From JAGLTQ01 sp964605385 (GTDB lineage: Bacteria > Pseudomonadota > Gammaproteobacteria > UBA6429 > Thiohalophilaceae), in assembly GCA_964605385.1 (NCBI GenBank), contig CAZSCK010000064.1, positions 1 through 14,575 on the forward strand: a DNA stretch of 14,575 nucleotides, in the 5' to 3' direction. A program made the position numbers and the translations under genes. The notes under the pieces are model-generated. The model made no database searches and was not told where the DNA came from. It saw nothing but the letters and a program-made list of their open reading frames with translations. Shown one piece after another: positions 1 to 7,242 of this stretch; position 1 is the first letter of the stretch, and every line of letters begins with the position of its first letter.

Positions 1-310
1 CTGTAAAATTAGTCGAAAGATGCCAGCGGTGAGTTGGATCTGCCCATGAATCTAACGATGTGAAATGTGGGGTTTCAATAATTACTTTACCACCCGGTTT
101 CGATACCCTATGAATTTCTTTCATGAAAGCGGGTATGCTCTCAACATGTTCAATAATATGTTTGGCACTTACCATATCAATCGAATTATCTTCAATTGGC
201 CAGGGTGTTATATTTAGGTCATGTACAACATCTACACCTTCATACGGGTAAATATCCATTCCTATTGAGCCAGGAATTTTTCCTCTGCAACAACCAAGAT
301 CCAAAATCAT
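1..310 (-). CDS. SAM-dependent methyltransferase, partial (C-terminus beyond left edge)
   Basis: This is the N-terminal 103 codons of a class I methyltransferase that runs off the left edge. The ATG at 310 follows an AGGAAA ribosome binding site and lies 9 bp past the waaA stop. The protein opens directly with the SAM-binding motif I, ILDLGCCRGKIPG (residues 2–14). An acidic residue ends the next strand (GMDIYP, 17–22), and a IIEHVES segment (about 51–57) and a KPGGKVIIETPHF strand (about 70–82) follow. This is the layout of Methyltransf_11-type enzymes that act on small molecules, lipids or sugars. Its position as last visible gene of a lipid A/Kdo operon suggests an envelope substrate, but this is inference; the substrate is unknown. 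The family assignment is solid and the specific function open. Confidence 0.8.
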   Translation of the reverse strand, partial: MILDLGCCRGKIPGSIGMDIYPYEGVDVVHDLNITPWPIEDNSIDMVSAKHIIEHVESIPAFMKEIHRVSKPGGKVIIETPHFTSLDSWADPTHRWHLSTNFT

Positions 311-319
311 AGTGTTTCC

Positions 320-1543
320 TTAAAAATGTAATTTTATAATGTTGTAATAGTTATCAACAATATTTTTGTATGAGTCAATTAATGCCAGAGCGTTTTTTTC
401 AAAATCTTGTTTGTATTTATTATCTTCTACTAGTCGATTAAAAACACCAGTTAATTGATTTAAATTACATTGTATACCAGCTTTATGCTGTAAAAAAAGT
501 TCTGCTTCATCTTCGAAGCTACGCATATCAGGCCCAAAGATAACAGCCTTACCCAGTTGTGCAACCTCAAGAATATTATGCCCGCCTTTTTGTACAAAGG
601 AACCGCCCATTAGAACAAATTCAGAACCTGCAATAAATTGTTTAAGCTCGCCTATGGTGTCAGCGATATAAACATCGGTATTCTCGGATACGGTGTCTTT
701 TTTGCTTCGAACCGCAATGTTTAAATTATAGGGTTTCAGCTGTTTTAATATTTCGACTAAACGATGCGGGTGGCGTGGAACGATCACCAGTAAGTGATTA
801 CCATGATTTGATTTTATCCAGGCATTAACGATAAGTTGTTCTTCATCATCACGTGTCGATGCAGCTAATACATAATTTCTATCGAGGTTTATAGCTTCGA
901 TTTTTTCTGACTCAGGGGAAGAAAATTTTATGTTGCCGAGTACTTTAGTTTTACTTTCAGGTAAGCCTAGCGATATAAATCTTGATTGATCTGTTTCAGA
1001 ACGCGCATAAACTTTTGTTACTAATGGTAGTATCTCGGCGTAAATTTCCTTTAACCAGTTTTTAGCATGTAATGTTTTTTCAGAAACGCGGCCATTGATA
1101 ATGGTTAAAGGAATGTTTTGTTTGTTTAATTCAGTATATAAATTCGGCCATAATTCCGTTTCAACAATAAAAATAGTTTTAGGGGTTATCTTGTTAATTA
1201 TACGTTTTACTGCCCAGCGATAATCCAGTGGAAAGTAGAAGTGCTGAATAGTGCTGGGTAATTGTTTTTTGACTACTGAAGCACTGGTAATAGTATTGGT
1301 TGTAATTGTTATTGCTGTGTTCGGATGTTCAGCATGAATTTTTAACAGTAAAGGAATAACAGCATTCACTTCACCTACGGAGGCTGCATGTATCCATATT
1401 CCATTCTTGTGCGTCACAGCTTTATAAAATAGCGACAGGCGTTGTAAAAAATAATTAAAATTAAAGGCGCGAAGACTTTGCCATAGAGTGTAAATAGCAA
1501 GGGGGAAAAATAATATTAAGAGTAAGAGTTTATAACGCCACAT
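320..1543 (-). CDS. waaA: 3-deoxy-D-manno-octulosonic acid (Kdo) transferase
   Basis: WaaA (KdtA) moves Kdo from CMP-Kdo onto lipid IVA at the inner face of the cytoplasmic membrane, starting the LPS inner core. The 407-residue product is close to the usual 420–430. Visible features are an N-terminal membrane anchor (about residues 4–20), the IWIHAASVGEVNA motif at 49–61 with the likely catalytic Glu58, and the hallmark C-terminal GT-B motif GGSFVQKGGHNILE (313–326) followed by GPDMRSF. The ATG start at 1543 lies 2 bp beyond the stop of the upstream lpxL-type gene, which suggests translational coupling. Acceptor number (mono-, bi- or trifunctional) cannot be read from sequence. The adjacent HX4E acyltransferase supports the assignment. 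Confidence 0.95.
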   Translation of the reverse strand: MWRYKLLLLILFFPLAIYTLWQSLRAFNFNYFLQRLSLFYKAVTHKNGIWIHAASVGEVNAVIPLLLKIHAEHPNTAITITTNTITSASVVKKQLPSTIQHFYFPLDYRWAVKRIINKITPKTIFIVETELWPNLYTELNKQNIPLTIINGRVSEKTLHAKNWLKEIYAEILPLVTKVYARSETDQSRFISLGLPESKTKVLGNIKFSSPESEKIEAINLDRNYVLAASTRDDEEQLIVNAWIKSNHGNHLLVIVPRHPHRLVEILKQLKPYNLNIAVRSKKDTVSENTDVYIADTIGELKQFIAGSEFVLMGGSFVQKGGHNILEVAQLGKAVIFGPDMRSFEDEAELFLQHKAGIQCNLNQLTGVFNRLVEDNKYKQDFEKNALALIDSYKNIVDNYYNIIKLHF

Positions 1544-1545
1544 AA

Positions 1546-2475
1546 TTATAATTTTGTATAGACGTCCGGTTCGCCGGGTGGACGGGTTTTAAAGCGTCGA
1601 TGTACCCATAAGTATTGATCCGGTGCTTCTTTTACGTGTTGTGTAATCAGGTCATTAATGCGAGTTGTATCTTCCAGGTCATTACCTGAAGGGAAATTTT
1701 CCAATACAGGGTGAATGGTTAATTCATATTTACAACAGCCATCAAGTCTTTTCGGAAAGTAAGGCACAACAATCGCACCACTCATTTTTGCTAATCTTGA
1801 AGTCGTTACCAAAGTACAGGTTGGAATTCCCATAAAGGGAGCAAAGACATGAAGGCGTGCGCCAAGGTCTTGATCCATGGCATACCATGTCGCAACATTT
1901 TTTTTCAGCGCGGTAATCATTTCGCGCGTGTCGTAGGTATTAATGGCATCAATAAAATGTTGTTTGCGCACATGTCTGAGCACAGCTTCCATCAAAGGAT
2001 TATGCGCCCGTTTATAGGTAACCTGAAAGGGTTGGGTAAAAGAAAGTAAACGACCGCTTAACTCAAGACTGCTAAAGTGTGCACTAAGTAAAATCACACC
2101 TTTACCCTGAGCTAAGGCATTTTGTAAGTGCTCAATGCCATTAATGCTGACCATTGATTGCAAACGACGTTTGCTGCCCCACCATGCCATAGCAGTTTCA
2201 AAAATCCCCATGCCGGTAGAAGCAAATGTTTTCTTTACCAGTGCTTTTTGTTCTTTTTCATTTAACTCAGGGAAGGCCAGTTGAATATTGGTTTCAACAA
2301 TATGACGTCTTTTTGGGATTAAGACATAACTTAAATGACCCAGGAAACGACCTATAGCCATTTGCAGGCGGTAAGGCAAAAAGGTGAATGAGCGCAATAT
2401 TATTAGTCCAATCCATGTCGGCCAATGTTTAGGTCCCAGGAAAGGTTTGAAGTTGAATTTATTTTTTGGCGTCAT
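1546..2475 (-). CDS. lpxL: Kdo2-lipid IVA lauroyl/late acyltransferase (LpxL/HtrB family)
   Basis: This inner-membrane acyltransferase adds a secondary acyl chain to Kdo-lipid IVA. The family signature HX4(D/E) is present as HFSSLE (His133, Glu138, numbered from the ATG at 2475). It is preceded by a hydrophobic N-terminal segment and a basic KRRHIVETN stretch. The C-terminal HRRFKTRPPGEP is nearly the same as in E. coli LpxL as I remember it. The length is 309 aa, against about 306 for the family. The reading frame also extends to a TTG at 2493, adding MPHPHP. Neither start has a clear Shine–Dalgarno sequence, and I prefer the ATG because MTPKNKF resembles family N-termini. It sits between the isochorismatase-like gene and waaA in a tight operon. 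LpxL, LpxM and LpxP cannot be separated with certainty here, so the acyl donor is unknown. Confidence 0.9.
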   Translation of the reverse strand: MTPKNKFNFKPFLGPKHWPTWIGLIILRSFTFLPYRLQMAIGRFLGHLSYVLIPKRRHIVETNIQLAFPELNEKEQKALVKKTFASTGMGIFETAMAWWGSKRRLQSMVSINGIEHLQNALAQGKGVILLSAHFSSLELSGRLLSFTQPFQVTYKRAHNPLMEAVLRHVRKQHFIDAINTYDTREMITALKKNVATWYAMDQDLGARLHVFAPFMGIPTCTLVTTSRLAKMSGAIVVPYFPKRLDGCCKYELTIHPVLENFPSGNDLEDTTRINDLITQHVKEAPDQYLWVHRRFKTRPPGEPDVYTKL

Positions 2476-2497
2476 AGGATGTGGGTGTGGCAAGCAT

Positions 2498-3070
2498 TTA
2501 TTTTATAAGAGAACTTAATTTTTTGAATGACTCATGTTTTGCATCTCGAAGCCACTCAAACAAAACAGATTCAACATTACTAACAATAATACCATTTTGA
2601 CGTAAGCGCGTGACGGCATTTTTGTGGTTTGATTTTTTACGCGAGCAAATAGCATCTTCAACTACATAAACAGTATAACCCTGACGTTGTAATTGAAGGG
2701 CTGTTTGTAAAACACAAATATGGGATTCTATGCCACCAATAATAATCTGCTGTCGCTTGTGTTTTGAAAGAATTTCGCTAAAGCCGTCTTCCTCAGTGCA
2801 AGCAAAACACGTTTTGGTAAATGATAAATTTGACTCTATCAACTCTTCGGCAAGTTCAGAAACAGTATTACCCAAACCTTTAGGATACTGTTCGCTATGT
2901 GTAACCGGAATATTAAGTTCGTTAGCCGCATTTAAAAGTATGCGGTTATTCTTAATGATGTTCTTTAAAACATCAGTTGGCATAGCAGAGGCTAAACGTT
3001 CCTGAAGATCAATGATCAGTAATTGGCTATGTTGCGCATGGCAAAGTTTTTCATTTAAAGACAAACTCAT
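2498..3070 (-). CDS. isochorismatase-family cysteine hydrolase
   Basis: The product is a 190-aa cytosolic protein of the isochorismatase-like fold. The family catalytic triad is visible: Asp21 in LLIIDLQ, Lys86 in SFTKTCF, and the nucleophile Cys119 in GGIESHICV, a position often preceded by a cis peptide in this family. Relatives close in size are YcaC-type hydrolases, nicotinamidases and N-carbamoylsarcosine amidases. Nothing here fixes the substrate, and the protein lacks the carrier domain of EntB. It lies 6 bp after tolC and just before lpxL, so it is co-transcribed with envelope genes, although no obvious role in LPS synthesis is known. The ATG start at 3070 has only a weak ribosome binding site, which suggests coupling to tolC translation. 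Confidence 0.88.
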   Translation of the reverse strand: MSLSLNEKLCHAQHSQLLIIDLQERLASAMPTDVLKNIIKNNRILLNAANELNIPVTHSEQYPKGLGNTVSELAEELIESNLSFTKTCFACTEEDGFSEILSKHKRQQIIIGGIESHICVLQTALQLQRQGYTVYVVEDAICSRKKSNHKNAVTRLRQNGIIVSNVESVLFEWLRDAKHESFKKLSSLIK

Positions 3071-3076
3071 AAATAA

Positions 3077-4399
3077 TTATTTTAACCACGGGTTAAGCTG
3101 TTCAAGATCAACAACAGATAGAGTGCCAGCTGAAAATTTCAGGGTTAATGTTTCCAGCACATAATTGTATCGTGCCTGCGCATAATCCCGACTTGCACGG
3201 TAAAGTTCTCGTTGTGAATTTAAAACGTCAACGGCGGTACGTGTCCCTACTTCAAAACCTGCTTGTGTTGCTTCTAATGCAATTGAACTGGAAGCTAAAG
3301 CCTGTTTTAAAGCTTTGACCTGACTGATATTGGCAATAACACTGAGGTAAGCGCTGCGAGTTTGTCGTTCAGTTGCTCGTTTTTGTTGCTCAAGTTTTTC
3401 ACGTGACTGGTTTAAGCGAAAGGCCGCTGCACGGGTACGGGAATTAACTAACCCACCCTGGTAGAGAGGTATGTTTAGCTGTAATGACAGTGATGTATTC
3501 TCGCGTTGACGTTGTCCAAAGCTGCCCCCGCTGAAATCGTTATAAGAATGGTTAGCAATAAGGTCGAGCGTCGGGTAATGCCCTGCACGCTGACGAGAAA
3601 CTTCTTCACGCGCGACATCAACCGCTTTTAGACTGGAGATTAATAAAGCATTTTGAGTGATTGCTGTTTCTACCCATTGAGTAATGTCAGCAGGTTCAGG
3701 TTTGACTAGCGGATGGGTGGTTGACAAGGAAGCTAAATTTGAATGATCTTTAGCGGTTATTTCTCTCAGGCTTTCGCGACTTATTAATAAGGTATTATCC
3801 GCAACAATCGCTCGCGCAACGGCTTGATCATAACGTGCTTGCGCTTCATGCACATCTGTAATTGCAATTAAGCCTACATTAAAGCGTTGTTGAGTTTGCA
3901 CAAGCTGTTGTTTAATCGCCTTACGTTCGGCTATGGCAAAAGCCAAATCGTCTTCCGCTGCCAGTATAGTAAAGTATTGTGTGGTAACACGTAAAATCAG
4001 GTTTTGCCTGGCATCTTCAAATACGGCTTGTGCTTGTCCAATTTGCGCATCCGCCTGACGAAGGCCAACGTAGTTTTCATGTCGATAAAGAGGCTGAGTC
4101 AGATTCAGGTTGTAACCCTTGTCAATGGAGTTGTAAGTACCGGGAGTTAGAAATGTGCCGCCTATTGTTTCTTCTTTATTATCGGTATAGTTTGCTGAAA
4201 GGCTAACTGTCGGGAGTAATAAAGCTCTGCTTTGGTATTTTGCTTCGAGTTGGGCGCGATATTCTGCTTGTGCTGCACGAAATTGTGGATCATTTTGCAT
4301 CGCTAATTTATATACAGAGAGGAGATCGTCGGCAAAAGAGCTCGTGCAGATAAAAGACAAAAATATGATTGTCGCTAATTTAAAATTGAATTTTTTCAT
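3077..4399 (-). CDS. tolC: TolC-family outer-membrane efflux/type I secretion protein
   Basis: This is the outer-membrane channel of tripartite efflux pumps and type I secretion systems. The 440-residue precursor has a Sec signal peptide (about residues 1–23, cut after SSFA). It is followed by DDLLSVYKLAMQNDPQFRAA, the typical start of the first OEP repeat, in which DP and the A-rich helix are hallmarks. Long Gln/Ala/Arg-rich coiled-coil helices follow, with the second repeat starting around residue 245. The sequence is TolC-like rather than OprM-like because there is no lipobox Cys. The start has an AAGG ribosome binding site, and the stop of the upstream rhodanese gene is 5 bp away. No membrane-fusion or inner-membrane partner is encoded nearby, so it probably serves several pumps. 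The pcm–rhodanese–tolC–waaA order is a familiar gammaproteobacterial arrangement. Confidence 0.93.
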   Translation of the reverse strand: MKKFNFKLATIIFLSFICTSSFADDLLSVYKLAMQNDPQFRAAQAEYRAQLEAKYQSRALLLPTVSLSANYTDNKEETIGGTFLTPGTYNSIDKGYNLNLTQPLYRHENYVGLRQADAQIGQAQAVFEDARQNLILRVTTQYFTILAAEDDLAFAIAERKAIKQQLVQTQQRFNVGLIAITDVHEAQARYDQAVARAIVADNTLLISRESLREITAKDHSNLASLSTTHPLVKPEPADITQWVETAITQNALLISSLKAVDVAREEVSRQRAGHYPTLDLIANHSYNDFSGGSFGQRQRENTSLSLQLNIPLYQGGLVNSRTRAAAFRLNQSREKLEQQKRATERQTRSAYLSVIANISQVKALKQALASSSIALEATQAGFEVGTRTAVDVLNSQRELYRASRDYAQARYNYVLETLTLKFSAGTLSVVDLEQLNPWLK

Positions 4400-4404
4400 A
4401 AACC

Positions 4405-4737
4405 TTAATACCGTTTCATTGTTTTTTCGACGTCTTCAGCCCAGCGTTCGACACCACCATCAAGATTGGTAATACTCTTAAAGCCAGTTTGTTCCATATA
4501 ATACCCCATTTGTCGGCTTCGAATCCCATGATGACATATCATTATTATCTCTCTTTCATGATGGATTTCAGCTTCAAGTGTCTCAAGTTTAGAAGCTAAT
4601 TGTCTCATGGGGATAAGTATTGAGTCTTTTATGCTGCAATACTCAAATTCCCATTGTTCGCGCACATCTAACAGTAAGGGATCAGTGTCAGGCAGGGCTA
4701 AATACTCTTGAAGTTGTTTTGGAGTGAAATGCCGCAT
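4405..4737 (-). CDS. single-domain rhodanese-like sulfurtransferase
   Basis: This is a compact 110-aa cytosolic rhodanese, similar in size to GlpE. The substrate-site motif LLLDVREQWEFEY (21–33) and the active-site loop ICHHGIRS with Cys68 are intact, followed by the usual LDGGVERWAED tail (92–102). Persulfide transfer is therefore chemically possible, but the partner is unknown. The first gene of the tolC–lpxL–waaA operon, it starts only about 25 bp after the pcm terminator. I see no convincing promoter in that gap, so transcription may come from partial read-through of the terminator. Confidence 0.9.
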   Translation of the reverse strand: MRHFTPKQLQEYLALPDTDPLLLDVREQWEFEYCSIKDSILIPMRQLASKLETLEAEIHHEREIIMICHHGIRSRQMGYYMEQTGFKSITNLDGGVERWAEDVEKTMKRY

Positions 4738-4760
4738 ATAAAATAATCTTTAGTCAATAA

Positions 4761-4786
4761 AAAAGCCTGTTAAAACTAACAGGCTT
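4761..4786 (-). terminator. Rho-independent terminator after pcm
   Basis: A perfect 10-bp stem pairs 4763–4772 with 4777–4786 around a 4-nt loop. Read on the minus strand it is followed by a T-run, giving GGCTTTTTTATTG. It lies about 30 bp past the pcm stop, so it ends that transcript before the rhodanese–tolC operon. There is no T-run on the plus strand. Confidence 0.85.
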
Positions 4787-4815
4787 CGTGAGTTCGTTTT
4801 AAGGCGAAAATCCGT

Positions 4816-5478
4816 TTATAAAACAAATCGCTCTGGTTCTACTGCATTAATAAGGGCAGGAATGTCAGTTTCAAGTAAAACTTCATGCGTCCACTCATTA
4901 TCTTTCACGCGAGTAATCAAAATGGCCTCCATCGCAGGAGCATCGCCAACAATGGCAAACAAACGGCCACCGATATTCAAATTACGCTGAAAAACTTCAG
5001 GCAAAACAGGCAAAGAACCGGTAATCGCAATCACATCATACGGTTTGTGGTTATCCCAGCCTAAAGCCGCATCGCCCACATCATAAGTGACATTGGTGAT
5101 TTGGTGAGCCGTCAGCTTTTCTTCAGCACGTTTTTGCGTATCTGCATCAATATCAACAGTAACAACATGGCGAGATTGGCTTGCCAGCAAGGCCGTTACA
5201 TAACCAGTGCCCGTGCCCACTTCTAACACTTTATCCTGACCTTGCACCTTTAATGCTTGCAACATGTAAGCCTCAAGCTTGGGAGACATCATTTCCTGTC
5301 CGTTACCTAAAGGAATATTCATGTCAGTAAATGCATGTACCTTATACTGAGCAGGCACAAAATCCTCACGTGGCAGGCGCTGAATCAGGTCTAAAACCTT
5401 GTCATCGCGCACATTCCAGGGTTGGATTTGCTGCACAATCATATTGTGTCGTGCTTCTTCAAAATTCAGTACGGTCAT
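4816..5478 (-). CDS. pcm: protein-L-isoaspartate O-methyltransferase family protein
   Basis: PCMT enzymes use SAM to methylate isoaspartyl residues as the first step of repairing aged proteins in the cytosol. The 220-aa product has the expected length. Visible motifs are PLGNGQEMMSP (56–66, matching the PxGxGQTIS region), SAM motif I VLEVGTGTGYV (84–94), the acidic strand end TVDID (107–111) and the late NIGGRLFAIVGD strand (168–179). I place the start at the ATG at 5478, which has GGGGA 7–11 bases upstream. The frame stays open to 5598, but the extra 40 residues do not resemble the family and lie in the divergent intergenic region. The copy next to tolC may be a diverged paralogue of canonical Pcm, so activity on isoaspartate is likely but not certain. 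Confidence 0.88.
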   Translation of the reverse strand: MTVLNFEEARHNMIVQQIQPWNVRDDKVLDLIQRLPREDFVPAQYKVHAFTDMNIPLGNGQEMMSPKLEAYMLQALKVQGQDKVLEVGTGTGYVTALLASQSRHVVTVDIDADTQKRAEEKLTAHQITNVTYDVGDAALGWDNHKPYDVIAITGSLPVLPEVFQRNLNIGGRLFAIVGDAPAMEAILITRVKDNEWTHEVLLETDIPALINAVEPERFVL

Positions 5479-5651
5479 ACCTGTTCCCCGGGATTTTAAC
5501 GGTTTTTTAATTATTTTTAGTGGGGGTAGAGTAGCACTTTGGCTAAAACCCGCAACAAAACAATCCTGTTTTAGGGCTGAAATCCAACATTGGGGCATAA
5601 AGTCATTTTATGTTGAAAATTGAAGGGGATATTTAAATCTAGCTCCTGGCG

Positions 5652-5674
5652 GGTATGTTATTTATAATTAAGTC
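5652..5674 (+). promoter_or_regulatory. putative promoter/operator of the metal-uptake operon
   Basis: A perfect TATAAT hexamer lies at 5663–5668 within an AT-rich dyad (TTAT-TT-ATAA, with GTTAT on the left side). Together they loosely recall gammaproteobacterial Zur boxes. The spacing between half-sites is one base short of the Zur consensus I remember, the right half is poor, and no good –35 is visible. Transcription from this hexamer would start at the very edge of the ATG at 5678, giving an almost leaderless mRNA. Confidence 0.35.
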
Positions 5675-5677
5675 TAA

Positions 5678-5944
5678 ATGAAACGACTGAATCTAATCAT
5701 CCTAACCGTAACCTTGCTACTCAGCCAAATGGGGATGCTGGATCACGCCTATAGTGAACATGATTCAAGAGAAGTTTGTGACTATTGTGTAAGTGCACCG
5801 TCACTTGACCATGCCATTACCAGCTCTGTTCAAACAGATTTCTCAAACAATGCTTCACAACAGCATAATGAACTGGCTCAAGAGTCGCTCTCTGTAAATA
5901 CACTTCGTTTTTATGCTGCCCGCGCACCACCCCCTTTAATCTAA
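5678..5944 (+). CDS. small exported Cys/His protein of zinc-uptake operon (putative zinc chaperone-like)
   Basis: The product is an 88-aa protein with a clear N-terminal hydrophobic signal (about residues 1–25). A short polar region with CDYC (Cys34, Cys37) and scattered His (23, 28, 45, 63) follows, then a C-terminal RAPPPLI. Small proteins of this type, ending in RAPP and lying first in ZnuA/ZnuB-like operons, are usually annotated as zinc-uptake-system chaperones or DUF2946-like proteins. I make the link from memory and context, not from a search. It may bind metal in the periplasm or be anchored by an uncleaved signal. The start has no convincing Shine–Dalgarno sequence but begins a typical signal peptide (MKRLNLI). 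Confidence 0.7.
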   Translation: MKRLNLIILTVTLLLSQMGMLDHAYSEHDSREVCDYCVSAPSLDHAITSSVQTDFSNNASQQHNELAQESLSVNTLRFYAARAPPPLI

Positions 5945-5963
5945 ATCTCAAAGACACACAGTT

Positions 5964-5995
5964 AAACTGCCGGGAATAATTCGGCAGGTTTGTTT
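5964..5995 (+). terminator. hairpin with short T-rich tail (possible attenuator) between small protein and porin
   Basis: CTGCCG (5967–5972) pairs with CGGCAG (5982–5987) around a 9-nt loop, and the flanking AAA/TTT extends the stem across a one-base bulge. GTTTGTTTATT follows. The tail is broken by Gs, so termination would be partial. It could instead set relative expression or mRNA stability of the downstream outer-membrane gene. Confidence 0.4.
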
Positions 5996-6027
5996 ATTGA
6001 TCGTGATTGATTTAGGAAAACAATTCC

Positions 6028-7230
6028 ATGAAAACAAAATCTATGCTTTTAGGGGCGATAACATTCGCCTGTTTTACCCCAATAACGTTTGCCGCAAAAG
6101 AAAGCGGCTTTAATCCTGATATAAGCCTTGTGCTCGATGGGCGCTATGGCTCTTATTCAAACACAAGTGATTACGCACTACCCGGTTTTATGCTTGGCGG
6201 AGAAGCGAACCGAGGTGAAAAACGGTTTTACCTTGGTCATAGCGAACTTAGTTTTAGCGCAAAAGTGGATGACATGTTTTATGGCAAGCTGACTACCGCC
6301 ATCGCAGAGCATGAAGGAGCAACAGAAGTAGAACTTGAAGAGGCCTTTATTCAAACACTCGCCTTAGACCACGGGCTGGCAGTAAAAGCCGGGCGTTTCT
6401 TTTCTGACATCGGTTATTTAAATAATCAACATGGCCATGTTTGGGATTTCATGGATGTGCCGCTGGTTTATCGTGCCTTATTTGGCAACCAACTCATTGA
6501 TGACGGGATACAACTTACCTGGCTAGCACCAACAGATGTTTATTTTAAACTGGGCGTAGAAGCCACTCGAGGGAATCGTTTTCCAGCCGGTGGCGCAACA
6601 AATGAAGGTAACGGTAACCAGGCCGTGTTTGCCAAGTTCGGTGGCGATGCCGGAATAAGCAATGCATGGCAACTCGGTTTCTCACACTGGCGTGCAGATA
6701 TTGAAGCACGTTCAGCGGGCACACACGCGCATGCTGGAGTCAGTGAAGTGCCTACCTTTAAAGGTGAAAGCGAAGTTAATGGCATCGACTTTGTCTGGAA
6801 GTGGTCACCCAATGGTAACAATCGTGAACGCAACCTAAAAATTCAGGTTGAGTATTTTCAACGCTCTGAAAATGGCAACATCGAGATGGTGGGAAGTAGT
6901 CCACTTGAGTCATCCACTTATCAGGGCAAACAGTCTGGCTGGTATGTACAAACTATTTATCAGTTCATGCCGCGCTGGCGTGTAGGTTATCGTTATGATC
7001 ACCTTAATGCGAATAATAGTGGTTCAGATACTGCTGTTTTAGATGAGGCCGGTTTAGTGACGAAGGGTCACACACCGGAGCGTTCAACCATAATGTTGGA
7101 TTATTCACACAGCGAATACAGTCGCATTCGTTTTCAGTACAGCAAAGATAATTCGTATGACGACAGTGACAACCTTCTCTTCGTTCAATACATCATGACA
7201 TTGGGTGCCCATGGCGCTCACAGTTTTTAA
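6028..7230 (+). CDS. outer-membrane beta-barrel protein of the zinc-uptake operon (porin-like)
   Basis: The 400-aa precursor has a Sec signal (about residues 1–22, cut after TFA). The rest is made of alternating amphipathic strands rich in Gly, Tyr and Phe and ends in a terminal Phe (GAHGAHSF), the C-terminal signature of BAM-assembled barrels. I see no TonB box or plug domain and it is too short for a TonB-dependent receptor, so a phosphate-selective-porin-like or diffusion barrel is more likely. Related proteins in such operons are nevertheless sometimes labelled zinc-regulated TonB receptors. The His pairs in THAHAG (around 230) and the C-terminal HGAH could contact metal. A ribosome binding site (AGGAA) precedes the ATG, and znuA follows after 12 bp. 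Metal entry through this barrel is inferred from context only. Confidence 0.8.
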   Translation: MKTKSMLLGAITFACFTPITFAAKESGFNPDISLVLDGRYGSYSNTSDYALPGFMLGGEANRGEKRFYLGHSELSFSAKVDDMFYGKLTTAIAEHEGATEVELEEAFIQTLALDHGLAVKAGRFFSDIGYLNNQHGHVWDFMDVPLVYRALFGNQLIDDGIQLTWLAPTDVYFKLGVEATRGNRFPAGGATNEGNGNQAVFAKFGGDAGISNAWQLGFSHWRADIEARSAGTHAHAGVSEVPTFKGESEVNGIDFVWKWSPNGNNRERNLKIQVEYFQRSENGNIEMVGSSPLESSTYQGKQSGWYVQTIYQFMPRWRVGYRYDHLNANNSGSDTAVLDEAGLVTKGHTPERSTIMLDYSHSEYSRIRFQYSKDNSYDDSDNLLFVQYIMTLGAHGAHSF

Positions 7231-7242
7231 GGAAGAAAACAA

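Noticed and set aside
4740..4762. Promoter for the rhodanese–tolC operon based on TTGACT just after the pcm terminator
   Set aside because: A –10 at normal spacing would fall inside the rhodanese coding start, so this cannot be the promoter of that gene.
5479..5598. N-terminal extension of pcm by 40 codons
   Set aside because: A good ribosome binding site precedes the ATG at 5478, where family similarity begins. The extension has no similarity to the family and would occupy the divergent promoter region.
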